Translations under genes and position numbers: made by a program
Part shown: piece after piece, positions 19,283-27,361 of the stretch
Layout of the letters: every line of letters starts with the position of its first letter
Numbering within the stretch: position 1 is the first letter of the stretch
Notes under the pieces: generated by a model
What the model was told of the DNA's origin: nothing
Databases searched by the model: none
Seen by the model: only the letters and a program-made list of their open reading frames with translations
Source: Winogradskyella ludwigii
Lineage (GTDB): Bacteria > Bacteroidota > Bacteroidia > Flavobacteriales > Flavobacteriaceae
Assembly: GCF_013403985.1 (NCBI RefSeq)
Contig: NZ_JABFDF010000001.1
Location: 372,001 to 436,000 of the forward strand
Length of the DNA stretch: 64,000 bases
Reading direction: 5' to 3'

Positions 19283-20273
19283 TATAATTGCTTACCGTAG
19301 TATTAAATTCTAGTGCTTTATCTATAACCATTTCTATAGGTAAATAGTACAATTTACTTTTCAAAGGGTTATAATCAGACAAACGTACAAAATCCTTTTC
19401 TGTGGTAATAATAAGCGATTTAGATGCCAAAACATCAATGTCTGACGCTTTAAAACTATAATGATCACTATATTCTAAATGATCAAATTGTTGTCCTTTT
19501 TCTTTCAAAAAATCCACCAATGGCTTAGCATTAGCAATACCTGTAACCAAAGTAAACTTTGGAAGCTTGGATAATTCTAACTCATCATTTTCAGATATTA
19601 CATTAGAGGCATAATCTACATAGCTAAAAAACACTTGCTGAGAATCTTTTAATTTTAATTTAGACGTAATCATGCTTTTTTCAGCATCTGAGATAGTCTT
19701 ACTACATTTTGTAACCACTATTAAATCTGCTCGTTTTGCTCCAGACCTTGGCTCTCGCAAATTCCCTGTTGGCAAAACCATATCCTTAAAATAAAGATTA
19801 TTATAAGCGGTTAAAAGAATATTAAAACCAGCATTAACTTTTCTATGCTGAAAAGCATCATCTAACAGAACCACTTCTGGTTGCGGTTTCAATTCTCTAA
19901 GTTTCCCTATGCCTTCTTGCCTATTAGCATCAACAGCAACAGTAATATCTTTAAATTTTCTATAAAACTGAAAAGGTTCATCACCAATAGTGTCTGCATT
20001 GGCATGTTGGTCTGCTAAAACAAAACCTATAGTTTTTCGTTTATAACCTCTACTTAAAGTCGCTACTGATTTTTCGTCCTTTAATAACCGAATTAAATAC
20101 TCGATCATTGGAGTTTTTCCTGTGCCACCTGTACTTAAGTTTCCTACACAAATCAGAGGGAAATCGTAAGACTTAGAGGATTTAAAACCTAAATCGTACA
20201 TCCTATTTCGCAACCAAGTAATCACGTAATAGAAGGGCATAATAGGAAACAATATGATGCGGATAAACTTCAT
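19275..20273 (-). CDS. lpxK: Tetraacyldisaccharide 4'-kinase LpxK
   Basis: 332 aa membrane-associated kinase that phosphorylates the 4' position of the lipid A disaccharide precursor. An N-terminal hydrophobic segment is followed by a P-loop GNLSTGGTGKTP (about residues 43-54) and DDAFQHRKV, the conserved acidic/His motif of LpxK. Full length. It overlaps the hybrid kinase gene at its 3' end by 8 nt and diverges from the NIF3 gene. This confirms a Gram-negative lipid A pathway. Confidence 0.95.
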   Translation of the reverse strand: MKFIRIILFPIMPFYYVITWLRNRMYDLGFKSSKSYDFPLICVGNLSTGGTGKTPMIEYLIRLLKDEKSVATLSRGYKRKTIGFVLADQHANADTIGDEPFQFYRKFKDITVAVDANRQEGIGKLRELKPQPEVVLLDDAFQHRKVNAGFNILLTAYNNLYFKDMVLPTGNLREPRSGAKRADLIVVTKCSKTISDAEKSMITSKLKLKDSQQVFFSYVDYASNVISENDELELSKLPKFTLVTGIANAKPLVDFLKEKGQQFDHLEYSDHYSFKASDIDVLASKSLIITTEKDFVRLSDYNPLKSKLYYLPIEMVIDKALEFNTTVSNYIN

Positions 20274-20376
20274 GTATTTTATTTATAGCCTATTTTTATA
20301 ACAAGGAACATCACAATAACCATAGTGTTTTAAGGGCAAAATAGAGGATTGATGTTTCACGACGACTAAATTATAT

Positions 20377-20384
20377 TATTTTTG
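20377..20384 (+). promoter_or_regulatory. -7 box upstream of the NIF3-like gene
   Basis: TATTTTTG, an exact TAnnTTTG match, 16 nt before the ATG at 20401. A TTG lies 25 bp upstream, slightly farther than the usual 17-23. Confidence 0.5.
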
Positions 20385-20400
20385 AAACAAATATACACTT

Positions 20401-21495
20401 ATGATTATACAAGACGTAATTAATCACTTGCACAACTTAGCACCTTTAGCCTATGCTGAAGATTTTGACAACGTAGGACTTCTTGTTGGTAATAAAAATG
20501 AAAAAGTTACAGGTATTCTTGTCACTTTAGATACACTTGAAGCAGTTGTTGATGAAGCGATTGAAAACAATTGTAATCTCATAGTAAGCTTTCATCCTAT
20601 TATCTTTTCAGGTTTAAAAAAACTAACAGGAAAAACATATGTGGAGCGTGTTGTCATAAAAGCAATTCAACATAACATTGCTATATTTTCTATACATACA
20701 GCCTTAGACAACGCACTACAAGGCGTAAATTCTATTATTTGTGATCAGTTAGGATTAAAAAATAAGAAAATATTAATTCCTCAAAAAGGAACTATAAAAA
20801 AATTACAAACTTATGTTCCTAAAGCAAATGCTCAGACATTAAGAACGGCATTATTTGAAGCTGGCGCAGGGAGTCTTGGTAACTACGACTCCTGTAGTTT
20901 TAATATTGAAGGAGAAGGCACTTATTTAGGCAATAAAGATTCAAATCCTGTCATTGGCAAAAAAGGACAATTGCATACAGAAAAAGAAATCGCTATTTCT
21001 GTAACTTTTAAAAAGCATTTAGAACCAAAAATATTAAAAGTCTTATTTGAATCGCATCCTTATGAAGAGGTTGCTTATGAAATTTCAACTTTAGAAAACA
21101 CCAATCAACATATAGGTATTGGAATGATTGGAGAGCTTGAAAATGAAATGGAAACTATGGATTGTCTCCATTTTATTAAAAACAGGATGAATACTGAATG
21201 CATAAGGCATTCAAATTCATTACACAAACCTATAAAACGCATTGCTGTATTAGGTGGCTCAGGAAGTTTTGCTATTCCTGCTGCAAAAGCTATGAATGCT
21301 GACATTTTAATTACTGCAGACCTTAAATATCATGACTTTTTTAGCGCGGAAAACAACATTGTTTTAGCAGATATTGGACATTATGAAAGCGAACAGTTCA
21401 CAAAATCGTTTTTAGTAGACTATCTCTCGAAAAAAATCACTAATTTTGCAATCATTTTATCAAAGACAAATACAAATCCGATAAAGTATTTATAA
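20401..21495 (+). CDS. NIF3-like dinuclear metal centre protein (YqfO/YbgI type)
   Basis: 364 aa, the long form with an inserted central domain. The metal-site residues are visible: SFHPIIFSG and SIHTALDNA near the N-terminus, and ADLKYHDFF plus ADIGHYESE near the C-terminus. The insert around residues 130-245 is the PII-like/CutA-like domain of the Gram-positive and Bacteroidota forms. The cellular role is not settled for this family. The downstream coiled-coil gene starts 2 nt after the stop, a pairing seen widely in bacteria. Confidence 0.9.
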   Translation: MIIQDVINHLHNLAPLAYAEDFDNVGLLVGNKNEKVTGILVTLDTLEAVVDEAIENNCNLIVSFHPIIFSGLKKLTGKTYVERVVIKAIQHNIAIFSIHTALDNALQGVNSIICDQLGLKNKKILIPQKGTIKKLQTYVPKANAQTLRTALFEAGAGSLGNYDSCSFNIEGEGTYLGNKDSNPVIGKKGQLHTEKEIAISVTFKKHLEPKILKVLFESHPYEEVAYEISTLENTNQHIGIGMIGELENEMETMDCLHFIKNRMNTECIRHSNSLHKPIKRIAVLGGSGSFAIPAAKAMNADILITADLKYHDFFSAENNIVLADIGHYESEQFTKSFLVDYLSKKITNFAIILSKTNTNPIKYL

Positions 21496-21497
21496 TT

Positions 21498-22283
21498 ATG
21501 GCAAAAAAAGCTGAAGTTTCTGTTGAAGAGCGGTTAAGAGCACTATATGATTTACAATTAATTGACTCTAGAGTAGATGAAATAAGAAATGTCAGAGGAG
21601 AACTTCCTTTAGAAGTTAGAGATTTAGAAGACGAAATTGAAGGATTGAACTTAAGAATGGAAAAACTTAATGATAGCCTTACAATTGTTGATGATGAGAT
21701 TAAAGGAAAGAAAAACTTAATCGAAGAAGCAAAATCTTTAATCAAAAAATACAGTGAGCAACAAAAAAATGTTAGAAATAACAGAGAATATAACTCATTG
21801 ACAAAAGAGATTGAATTTCAAGAATTAGAAATTCAATTGGCTGAAAAGAACATAAAAGAATTTAAGGTTCAGATAGAGCAGAAAAAAGAAGTTATTTCTG
21901 AAACAAAAAATCGTTTAAAAGATCGTACTGCGCATTTAAAGCACAAGAAAGGCGAACTTAATGAGATTTTAAAGGAAACTGAAATAGAAGAAGAAGCACT
22001 TAACGGAAAGTCTGAAGATTTTAAAAAGAAAATCGATGAGCGTTTAGTTAAAGCATACCAAAGAATTAGAAACAACGTTAAAAATGGTTTAGCTGTTGTT
22101 GCTATTGAGCGTGGAGCTTCTGGAGGTTCTTTCTTTACTATTCCACCACAAGTACAAGTAGAAATTGCTTCTCGTAAGAAAGTAATTACTGATGAGCATA
22201 GTGGACGTATCTTAGTTGATGCTGCATTAGCTGAAGAAGAAAAAATAAAAATGAATAAGTTATTTGCAAAACTTAGCAAATAA
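21498..22283 (+). CDS. Coiled-coil protein of the zf-RING_7/C4-type zinc-ribbon family, without the cysteines
   Basis: 261 aa. Residues about 5-185 are a long Glu/Lys-rich antiparallel coiled coil; the C-terminal region (GASGGSFFTIPPQVQVEIASRK, then ITDEHSGRILVD) aligns by eye with the C4 zinc ribbon of its family, which normally ends CxYCGRIL. All four expected cysteines are replaced and the protein contains no Cys at all, so it cannot bind zinc that way. The reading frame is intact and well spaced, which argues against a sequencing error. Coupled to the NIF3 gene with a 2-nt gap; probably the same functional unit. Function unknown. Confidence 0.85.
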   Translation: MAKKAEVSVEERLRALYDLQLIDSRVDEIRNVRGELPLEVRDLEDEIEGLNLRMEKLNDSLTIVDDEIKGKKNLIEEAKSLIKKYSEQQKNVRNNREYNSLTKEIEFQELEIQLAEKNIKEFKVQIEQKKEVISETKNRLKDRTAHLKHKKGELNEILKETEIEEEALNGKSEDFKKKIDERLVKAYQRIRNNVKNGLAVVAIERGASGGSFFTIPPQVQVEIASRKKVITDEHSGRILVDAALAEEEKIKMNKLFAKLSK

Positions 22284-22304
22284 GCATTCAAATATTATAT
22301 ATCT

Positions 22305-22335
22305 AAGCCTTTGCAATTGCAAAGGCTTTTTTTTT
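22305..22335 (+). terminator. Terminator after the NIF3 operon
   Basis: Perfect 24-bp palindrome (arms AAGCCTTTGCAA) followed by a T-run. Rho-independent type. Confidence 0.9.
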
Positions 22336-22435
22336 GTTCAAAAGTTAGCTACTAATTCTTTAATATAATTTTAGCAAAACTGTATTTAAGGAATTGTAAT
22401 TTTAAACGACTACACAAGTGAAGAAAAACTATAAC

Positions 22436-23098
22436 ATGAAAAAAATCTTAAGTATATTAACCATCAGCTTATTATTTAGCTGTAACAATCAAGCACAAAC
22501 TAACCCAGAACAACAAACAGTTATTGATGCAGATCCTGTTGCTGTCCCTATAAAAGATGGAAAAGCAAGAGCTTATTTTGCTAGTGGCTGTTTTTGGTGT
22601 GTAGAAGCTATTTTTGAAAGTGTAAAAGGTGTTGAAGAATCCATTTCTGGCTATGCTGGCGGACACACAGAGAAACCAACATATAAAGCAAGCAACACAG
22701 GAAGAACAGGTCATGCTGAAGCTGTAGAGATCATTTATGATCCAGAAGTGATTAGTTTTTCAGATTTAGTCGATGTTTATTTTGGATCTCAAAACCCAAC
22801 TCAAGTTAATGGTCAAGGTCCGGATAATGGCTCACAGTATCGTTCTATAATCTTTTATCAAAACGATGAACAAAAACAAATCATTGAAACTAAAAAAGCT
22901 GCACTAGCAAAAGAATTAGATGCTACCATTGCTGCTGAAGTTTATCCTTTTCAAAAATTTTGGATTGGTGAAGATTACCACCAAAACTACGAGCGTTTAC
23001 ATCCCAATCAAGGTTATATTAGAAGCGTCTCTATTCCGAGATTAAATAAATTTAAAGCTAAGTTTCCTCAGTTATTAAAGACTGAAGTAAAACATTAA
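22436..23098 (+). CDS. msrA: Peptide-methionine (S)-S-oxide reductase MsrA, lipoprotein/exported form
   Basis: 220 aa from ATG 22436. A GTG at 22418 would add six residues before the signal sequence and is less likely. The N-terminus (MKKILSILTISLLFSC) is a lipoprotein signal with Cys at about residue 16, so the enzyme acts in the periplasm or at the membrane. The catalytic core has GCFWCVEAIFE (nucleophilic Cys), GYAGGHTEKPTYKAS and QNPTQVNGQGPDNGSQYRS. It repairs S-methionine sulfoxide in proteins. The C-terminal resolving Cys found in some MsrA is absent; only the active-site CFWC pair is present in the mature protein. Confidence 0.93.
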   Translation: MKKILSILTISLLFSCNNQAQTNPEQQTVIDADPVAVPIKDGKARAYFASGCFWCVEAIFESVKGVEESISGYAGGHTEKPTYKASNTGRTGHAEAVEIIYDPEVISFSDLVDVYFGSQNPTQVNGQGPDNGSQYRSIIFYQNDEQKQIIETKKAALAKELDATIAAEVYPFQKFWIGEDYHQNYERLHPNQGYIRSVSIPRLNKFKAKFPQLLKTEVKH

Positions 23099-23103
23099 AG
23101 CAC

Positions 23104-23138
23104 AAGACCTGTCAGGTTTTCAAAAACTGACAGGTCTT
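23104..23138. terminator. Inverted repeat / probable terminator between convergent genes
   Basis: Long stem with arms AAGACCTGTCAG and CTGACAGGTCTT and an AT-rich centre, 6 nt after the msrA stop and before the convergent gene. Similar GACCTGTCAGG hairpins are familiar intergenic elements in Flavobacteriia, so it may also be a repeat family. Confidence 0.65.
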
Positions 23139-23156
23139 AAAATATAAAAAACTATT

Positions 23157-24041
23157 CTAATATATATATTCAACCTCAATACCTATCATTGGATTTAAAA
23201 CTCCAACTTTAGTACGTTTGGGGTTTTTATATTTTATTGATCCATCTCTCCATCCTGTATTATGATAATTAGACCAAGTCTGTAAATCTTTCACTTCGGT
23301 AAACGTATAACGATAATTTGGTCCAAAATAAGCGTACTTTTTCACTTTCCCTGATGTATTTACCATTTCTACACCAACACAAATTCCATTTTTAGGGAAT
23401 CTAATTCCTAAATCTTTTACATCAACCCAAAGTTTATATTTTTTATTTTTAGGTTTCACATATAAATTTTCATGATATAACAACTTACCAGGAGAATTAG
23501 TTATCGAATCAAATTCATAAAACTTAAGATTAAAGGTTGCTATATATTCAGCATCTTTTCGTTTTTTAAGATTTATATAAACGCTATTAACTTTACCTGT
23601 TTTGTCTTTGGGGTTTTCTATTAAAACAGTAGTTTCATAACCAATTAAGGACGTAACACCCATATTTCCGTCTCTTTTTTCGCCTAGAATCTCTTTCTCA
23701 CCATATTTTATTCTTTTACTAGAAATGACGACTTCATCCAAATTCTCAATTTCAGGCTCTAAGAAAATTTCAAGTATCACATCAGTTTTAAAACTAGTAG
23801 CAGGCAATAGCCTAGATTTATAACCTATAGTTGAAATTTTTAATGTATCACTATTTATGTTTTTAATTTTCAATTCAAAATCCCCAAACTCATTAGCATA
23901 AGTTCCTTTTCCATTCTTTAAAACAACATTAGCATAAGAGATCGCACCACCTGTTAATGAATCTTTTACAATGCCTTTAATTGTTTGAGCAAAGCTGAAG
24001 TTAAGAGTTAGGACAAGAATTAATAATTTTACTATTTTCAT
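23157..24041 (-). CDS. Secreted protein with carboxypeptidase-like regulatory (CarboxypepD_reg) domain
   Basis: 294 aa. Signal peptide (cleavage after SFAQ, about residue 19), then a CarboxypepD_reg-like beta domain (IKGIVKDSLTGGAISYANVVLKNGKGTYANEFGDFELKI, about 20-105), then about 190 residues with no family I can name. Similar N-terminal domains precede TonB-dependent receptor plugs, but no plug or barrel follows here, so it is a stand-alone exported protein. It starts 8 nt after the stop of the methyltransferase gene and is probably cotranscribed. Confidence 0.75.
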   Translation of the reverse strand: MKIVKLLILVLTLNFSFAQTIKGIVKDSLTGGAISYANVVLKNGKGTYANEFGDFELKIKNINSDTLKISTIGYKSRLLPATSFKTDVILEIFLEPEIENLDEVVISSKRIKYGEKEILGEKRDGNMGVTSLIGYETTVLIENPKDKTGKVNSVYINLKKRKDAEYIATFNLKFYEFDSITNSPGKLLYHENLYVKPKNKKYKLWVDVKDLGIRFPKNGICVGVEMVNTSGKVKKYAYFGPNYRYTFTEVKDLQTWSNYHNTGWRDGSIKYKNPKRTKVGVLNPMIGIEVEYIY

Positions 24042-24049
24042 ATTTAAAA

Positions 24050-24925
24050 CTATTCACTTTTCGATTTAAATTTCAGATCTTTTAGGTCCAATTGTGCAGT
24101 TTTCTCTTTAGGAATTAAAATGACTTTTTTTTTCGTTGCCTTCAATTCAAAGATCATAGGAAACAATTGATTCTTCATTTTATACATTCCTGAATCTGTT
24201 TTTATTAAATCTGGAAATACATCATACGGACTTTCGTCATATTCATTGAGGTACTCAATTTGTAATCCGGCTTCAATAAGTGAATTTATCACTTCACTTA
24301 AACCATGATTCCAACCATATTCCTTACTTACTATTTTTGAATCTTGATTAGCATAAGTGCCTTCATATTCGTCATAAATCACTTCATCTTGACTGTAATG
24401 ATATGTCATTTTAGGTTGTCCATCTGCATAATCAAACATCCACGCAATAGGATGAAATTCTACAATATAAAATTCCCCTCCTACTTTTAAGCGTTCAGAA
24501 ATCATTTTTGCCCAAGGTTTTAAATCTGGTAACCAACCAATAGTCCCGTAACTTGTAAAAACAATATCGAAGGTTTCAGAAACATGCTTAGAGGCATCCA
24601 AAACATTACAACACACAAACTCAGCATCAAGTTGTAATTCGGCATTTAATTGTTTTGCCAATTTCACTCCTTCATCACTTAAATCTATTCCAACGCACTT
24701 CGCTCCCATCCGACTCCAACTCAATGTATCTTGTCCAAAATGGCATTGTAAGTGCAGTAATGACTTGCCTTTAACATTACCTAAAGCTTTTAATTCATAA
24801 GATATTAACGATGTTTTACCTTTTTTAAAGGCTTCAATATTATACATTTCACTTTGGGCATGTATAGCTACTTTTTTATTCCAAGTGGCTTTATTAACTT
24901 CAAAATAATTCGTGTTGTCCTTCAT
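24050..24925 (-). CDS. Class I SAM-dependent methyltransferase
   Basis: 291 aa Rossmann-fold methyltransferase. The SAM-binding motif I is SLLHLQCHFGQDTLSWSRMG and motif II/post-I is CVGIDLSDEGVKLA; FDIVFTSYGTIGWLPDL carries the acidic motif. It is a cytosolic enzyme of unidentified substrate. The divergent lipoprotein gene begins about 40 nt away and the CarboxypepD_reg gene follows in the same direction. Assignment to the fold is sure; substrate unknown. Confidence 0.85.
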   Translation of the reverse strand: MKDNTNYFEVNKATWNKKVAIHAQSEMYNIEAFKKGKTSLISYELKALGNVKGKSLLHLQCHFGQDTLSWSRMGAKCVGIDLSDEGVKLAKQLNAELQLDAEFVCCNVLDASKHVSETFDIVFTSYGTIGWLPDLKPWAKMISERLKVGGEFYIVEFHPIAWMFDYADGQPKMTYHYSQDEVIYDEYEGTYANQDSKIVSKEYGWNHGLSEVINSLIEAGLQIEYLNEYDESPYDVFPDLIKTDSGMYKMKNQLFPMIFELKATKKKVILIPKEKTAQLDLKDLKFKSKSE

Positions 24926-24967
24926 GGTTGGTTAATTTAGCATGTAATTTACTATAACTTTTTTAAT

Positions 24968-25651
24968 ATGAAATCAATATATTTAGTTCTCACCTGTCTG
25001 TTACTTGTTTTTAGTTGTAAGTCTGACGGAGCGAAATCTCCTTTAAAAGAAATCCATAAAGAACCAACTGTTGCTAGGAAAATTGCAAATGCGCATGGTT
25101 TCGAGAATTGGAAAAATGTTTCTGAAATTAAATTCACCTTTCAAGTCGATAGAGATACTATAAAAGGAAATGGAAGATCTTGGACTTGGCAACCTAAAGC
25201 TAATATGGTGAGCATGACAACGAACAAAGACACCGTTAAGTATAGCAGAAACCAAATAGATACTACAAATAGTAATGCTGATAGCGCTTTTATAAATGAT
25301 AAATTTTGGTTGTTAATACCATTTCAATTGGTTTGGGACACTTCGGCTACCATATCTGAGTCTAAAAAAGCAGAGTCACCTGTTAGTAAAACGCTATCTA
25401 ATATGATTACACTAACCTACCCTAACGAAGGTGGTTATACTCCTGGTGATGCTTACGATATCTTTTTTGATGACAATTTTATTATAACGGAGTGGATTTA
25501 TAGAAAAGGAAATTCTGTAACACCAACGATGGCAACAACCTTCGAAAACTATAAAGATTACAATGGAATTAAAATTGCAACCGACCACAAGATGGAAAGC
25601 GGTAATTGGAATTTAAATTTTACTGATGTCACTATAACTTTGGATGAGTAG
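24968..25651 (+). CDS. Putative lipoprotein of unknown function
   Basis: 227 aa. Lipoprotein signal with lipobox VFSC (Cys at about residue 17), then a charged linker and a beta-rich domain with many Trp/Tyr (for example GRSWTWQPKANMVSMTT and WLLIPFQLVWDTSATI). It resembles outer-membrane or periplasmic lipoproteins of Flavobacteriia that carry a LolA/VioE-like fold, but this is only an impression. The ATG is directly preceded by an AT-rich spacer shared with the divergent methyltransferase gene. The end of the gene contains the -33 element of an orphan promoter. Confidence 0.7.
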   Translation: MKSIYLVLTCLLLVFSCKSDGAKSPLKEIHKEPTVARKIANAHGFENWKNVSEIKFTFQVDRDTIKGNGRSWTWQPKANMVSMTTNKDTVKYSRNQIDTTNSNADSAFINDKFWLLIPFQLVWDTSATISESKKAESPVSKTLSNMITLTYPNEGGYTPGDAYDIFFDDNFIITEWIYRKGNSVTPTMATTFENYKDYNGIKIATDHKMESGNWNLNFTDVTITLDE

Positions 25652-25669
25652 AAATATAACTTACTTTTG
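25640..25669 (+). promoter_or_regulatory. Full-consensus promoter with no downstream plus-strand gene
   Basis: TTG (25640-25642), 19 bp, TACTTTTG (25662-25669): an exact match to the Bacteroidota sigma-A consensus TTG-N17-23-TAnnTTTG. The -33 element lies in the last codons of the lipoprotein gene. No plus-strand ORF follows; the transcript would run about 120 nt into the terminator at 25757-25796. Confidence 0.6.
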
Positions 25670-25673
25670 TAAC

Positions 25674-25796
25674 CTATAATGTAAGATTCGCGTTTTAAGT
25701 TTTTACTTCAAAATGTATAGCTTACATTTTCCGCCATTTGGCGCCTATTATATATTAAAGCACTTTTACGATTTGTTAAAAGTGCTTTATTTTTTT
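25674..25796 (+). ncRNA. Candidate small RNA
   Basis: Predicted transcript from the orphan promoter. Stem 1 pairs AATGTAAG (25678-25685) with CTTACATT (25721-25728) and encloses a second stem, AAGT-TTTT-ACTT (25697-25708). Next comes a GC hairpin CGCC-ATTT-GGCG (25732-25743), which is conspicuous in AT-rich DNA, and then the terminator. No ORF of any size is present. An alternative is a 3'UTR of the upstream lipoprotein gene processed into an sRNA. Inferred from sequence only. Confidence 0.45.
25757..25796 (+). terminator. Rho-independent terminator, plus-strand orientation
   Basis: Perfect 12-bp stem (AAAGCACTTTTA / TAAAAGTGCTTT) with 8-nt loop, followed by a seven-T run on the plus strand. 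The minus-strand side lacks a comparable T-run, so it serves plus-strand transcription better than the convergent kinase gene. Confidence 0.85.
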
Positions 25797-25808
25797 GAAA
25801 GATTGAAT

Positions 25809-27212
25809 CTAAGTCAGTCCTTCTTTTTTGTTTTGTAAATTTTTATCAATACTAAAAGTAAAAGTAGAGCCTTCATCTATTTCACTAATTAGTGATAGAT
25901 GACCACCCAACAGTTTTACGTACGCTTTTGATATAGACAGACCAATTCCAGAACCATGAATTGCTGTATTCTTATTTACATTTACTTGATAAAAAGGATT
26001 AAAAATAGTCTCTCTTTTATCCTCAGGAATACCAACACCTGTATCTGTAATACAGAACTTTAATTGAGACGTATTACTATCTACATTACAACTTAACATA
26101 ATCTCATCTCCTTTTGATGTATATTTAATAGCATTTTCTATTAAATGCTTCAAAACCATGCTAAGCTTATCGATATCTGAATTTATAAGACTATCATTTT
26201 CTGAAATAAAATTATTTACGGTAAAATCTACATTTTTTAATTTTGCTTCTGGTAAAAACGTTTTATAAATAGCCTGAATAGTATCGTTAACATTAAACAA
26301 CGATATTCTAATAGACATTTGACCTGTTTCTATTTTAGATATATCCAAGATATCCGAAATAACATCGAGTAACTCGTTACCATTACTTTCAATTACAGAC
26401 ACAAACTCCTGATATTCATCATCTTCAGTTTGGTAGGACTTTAAAAGTTCTGCACTACCCAAAATACCATACATAGGTGTTCTAATTTCATGACTCATAT
26501 TAGTCATAAATGCAGATTTTAATCGATCAGACTCCTCTGCTCTATCTTTAGCTATGATTACATTTTTATGTTTTTCAATAAGTTCATCTTGTAATTGATT
26601 CTCTTTTAATAATGCATTATGTAAACGATCTATTAAAAACGATACTGAAAAAACAGATAACAAACCGAAAACGATATTATTAACAAAAACAATAAATAAT
26701 ATTTCGATGTCAAACACTGTAAAAAAATGGAGATCTATCCATTTCATATAATCAATTAATAAAACAATTATATAAAACGCAGCGGTAACCACCACAGAAA
26801 TAACACCTGCTTTTTCACCACTATAAAGCGTCATTAAAACACTAAGCATAAATAGCAAAATAGTTCCATTACCATTAAGTCCTAAGTCAATTATCAACGC
26901 AAAAGAAAGCAAGAAGAAATTAACAGAAAGAATTATTTTCTTTGTTTTCAAAGACATTCTTTTATAAAAAAACAAGAATGCGATTACAAGAACAGCAATA
27001 GTATCTATATAAAACACAAACCATTTATCTAATGCAATAGCCATTATTGCACTAGGAATGTATGATAATGAACTTAAAGCAAGAGTTAATATTAAAATAG
27101 AGATAAACAATTTATCTCTAAAGTATGTTAAATCTTCTTTTTCGCTCTTATTAGAAAAACCACTGTACTTAATATACCAATGACGATAAGACAACCATAG
27201 TTTTTTTAGCAT
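25809..27212 (-). CDS. Membrane sensor histidine kinase
   Basis: 467 aa. About six hydrophobic segments span residues 30-205 with no large extracytoplasmic domain, followed by a coiled linker, HisKA with phospho-acceptor H241 in MSHEIRTPMYG, and HATPase motifs (LIENAIKYTSKGDEIML, DTGVGIPEDKRE, GSGIGLSISKAYV). No receiver domain and no adjacent response regulator, so it is an orphan kinase. The integral-membrane sensor suggests detection of a membrane or lipophilic cue, which is inference. It converges on the candidate sRNA region and diverges from kynU. Confidence 0.9.
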   Translation of the reverse strand: MLKKLWLSYRHWYIKYSGFSNKSEKEDLTYFRDKLFISILILTLALSSLSYIPSAIMAIALDKWFVFYIDTIAVLVIAFLFFYKRMSLKTKKIILSVNFFLLSFALIIDLGLNGNGTILLFMLSVLMTLYSGEKAGVISVVVTAAFYIIVLLIDYMKWIDLHFFTVFDIEILFIVFVNNIVFGLLSVFSVSFLIDRLHNALLKENQLQDELIEKHKNVIIAKDRAEESDRLKSAFMTNMSHEIRTPMYGILGSAELLKSYQTEDDEYQEFVSVIESNGNELLDVISDILDISKIETGQMSIRISLFNVNDTIQAIYKTFLPEAKLKNVDFTVNNFISENDSLINSDIDKLSMVLKHLIENAIKYTSKGDEIMLSCNVDSNTSQLKFCITDTGVGIPEDKRETIFNPFYQVNVNKNTAIHGSGIGLSISKAYVKLLGGHLSLISEIDEGSTFTFSIDKNLQNKKEGLT

Positions 27213-27329
27213 TTATAAGGAAATAAGGATCAATTAAACCTAAATATAATTACAATAATATATAATTCACTAATATCTAGATGATTATTTCTAGGTTATT
27301 CGATAAACGGAAATTTAATATAATTATAC

Positions 27330-27337
27330 TATTTTTG
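27330..27337 (+). promoter_or_regulatory. -7 box of the kynurenine operon, inside the longest possible kynU frame
   Basis: TATTTTTG matches TAnnTTTG. It lies downstream of the ATG at 27281, so if it is the promoter that ATG cannot be used; it supports the TTG start at 27362, with a leader of about 19 nt. Confidence 0.5.
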
Positions 27338-27361
27338 TTAGCAACCGAAAACAAACTCAAA

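Noticed and set aside
23104..23138. Insertion sequence end
   Set aside because: Long stem but no transposase and no target duplication; it is better explained as terminator or repeat-family hairpin.
27281..27361. N-terminal extension of kynU from ATG 27281
   Set aside because: Hydrophobic residues not typical of kynureninase, and a -7 box lies inside; the TTG at 27362 fits better.
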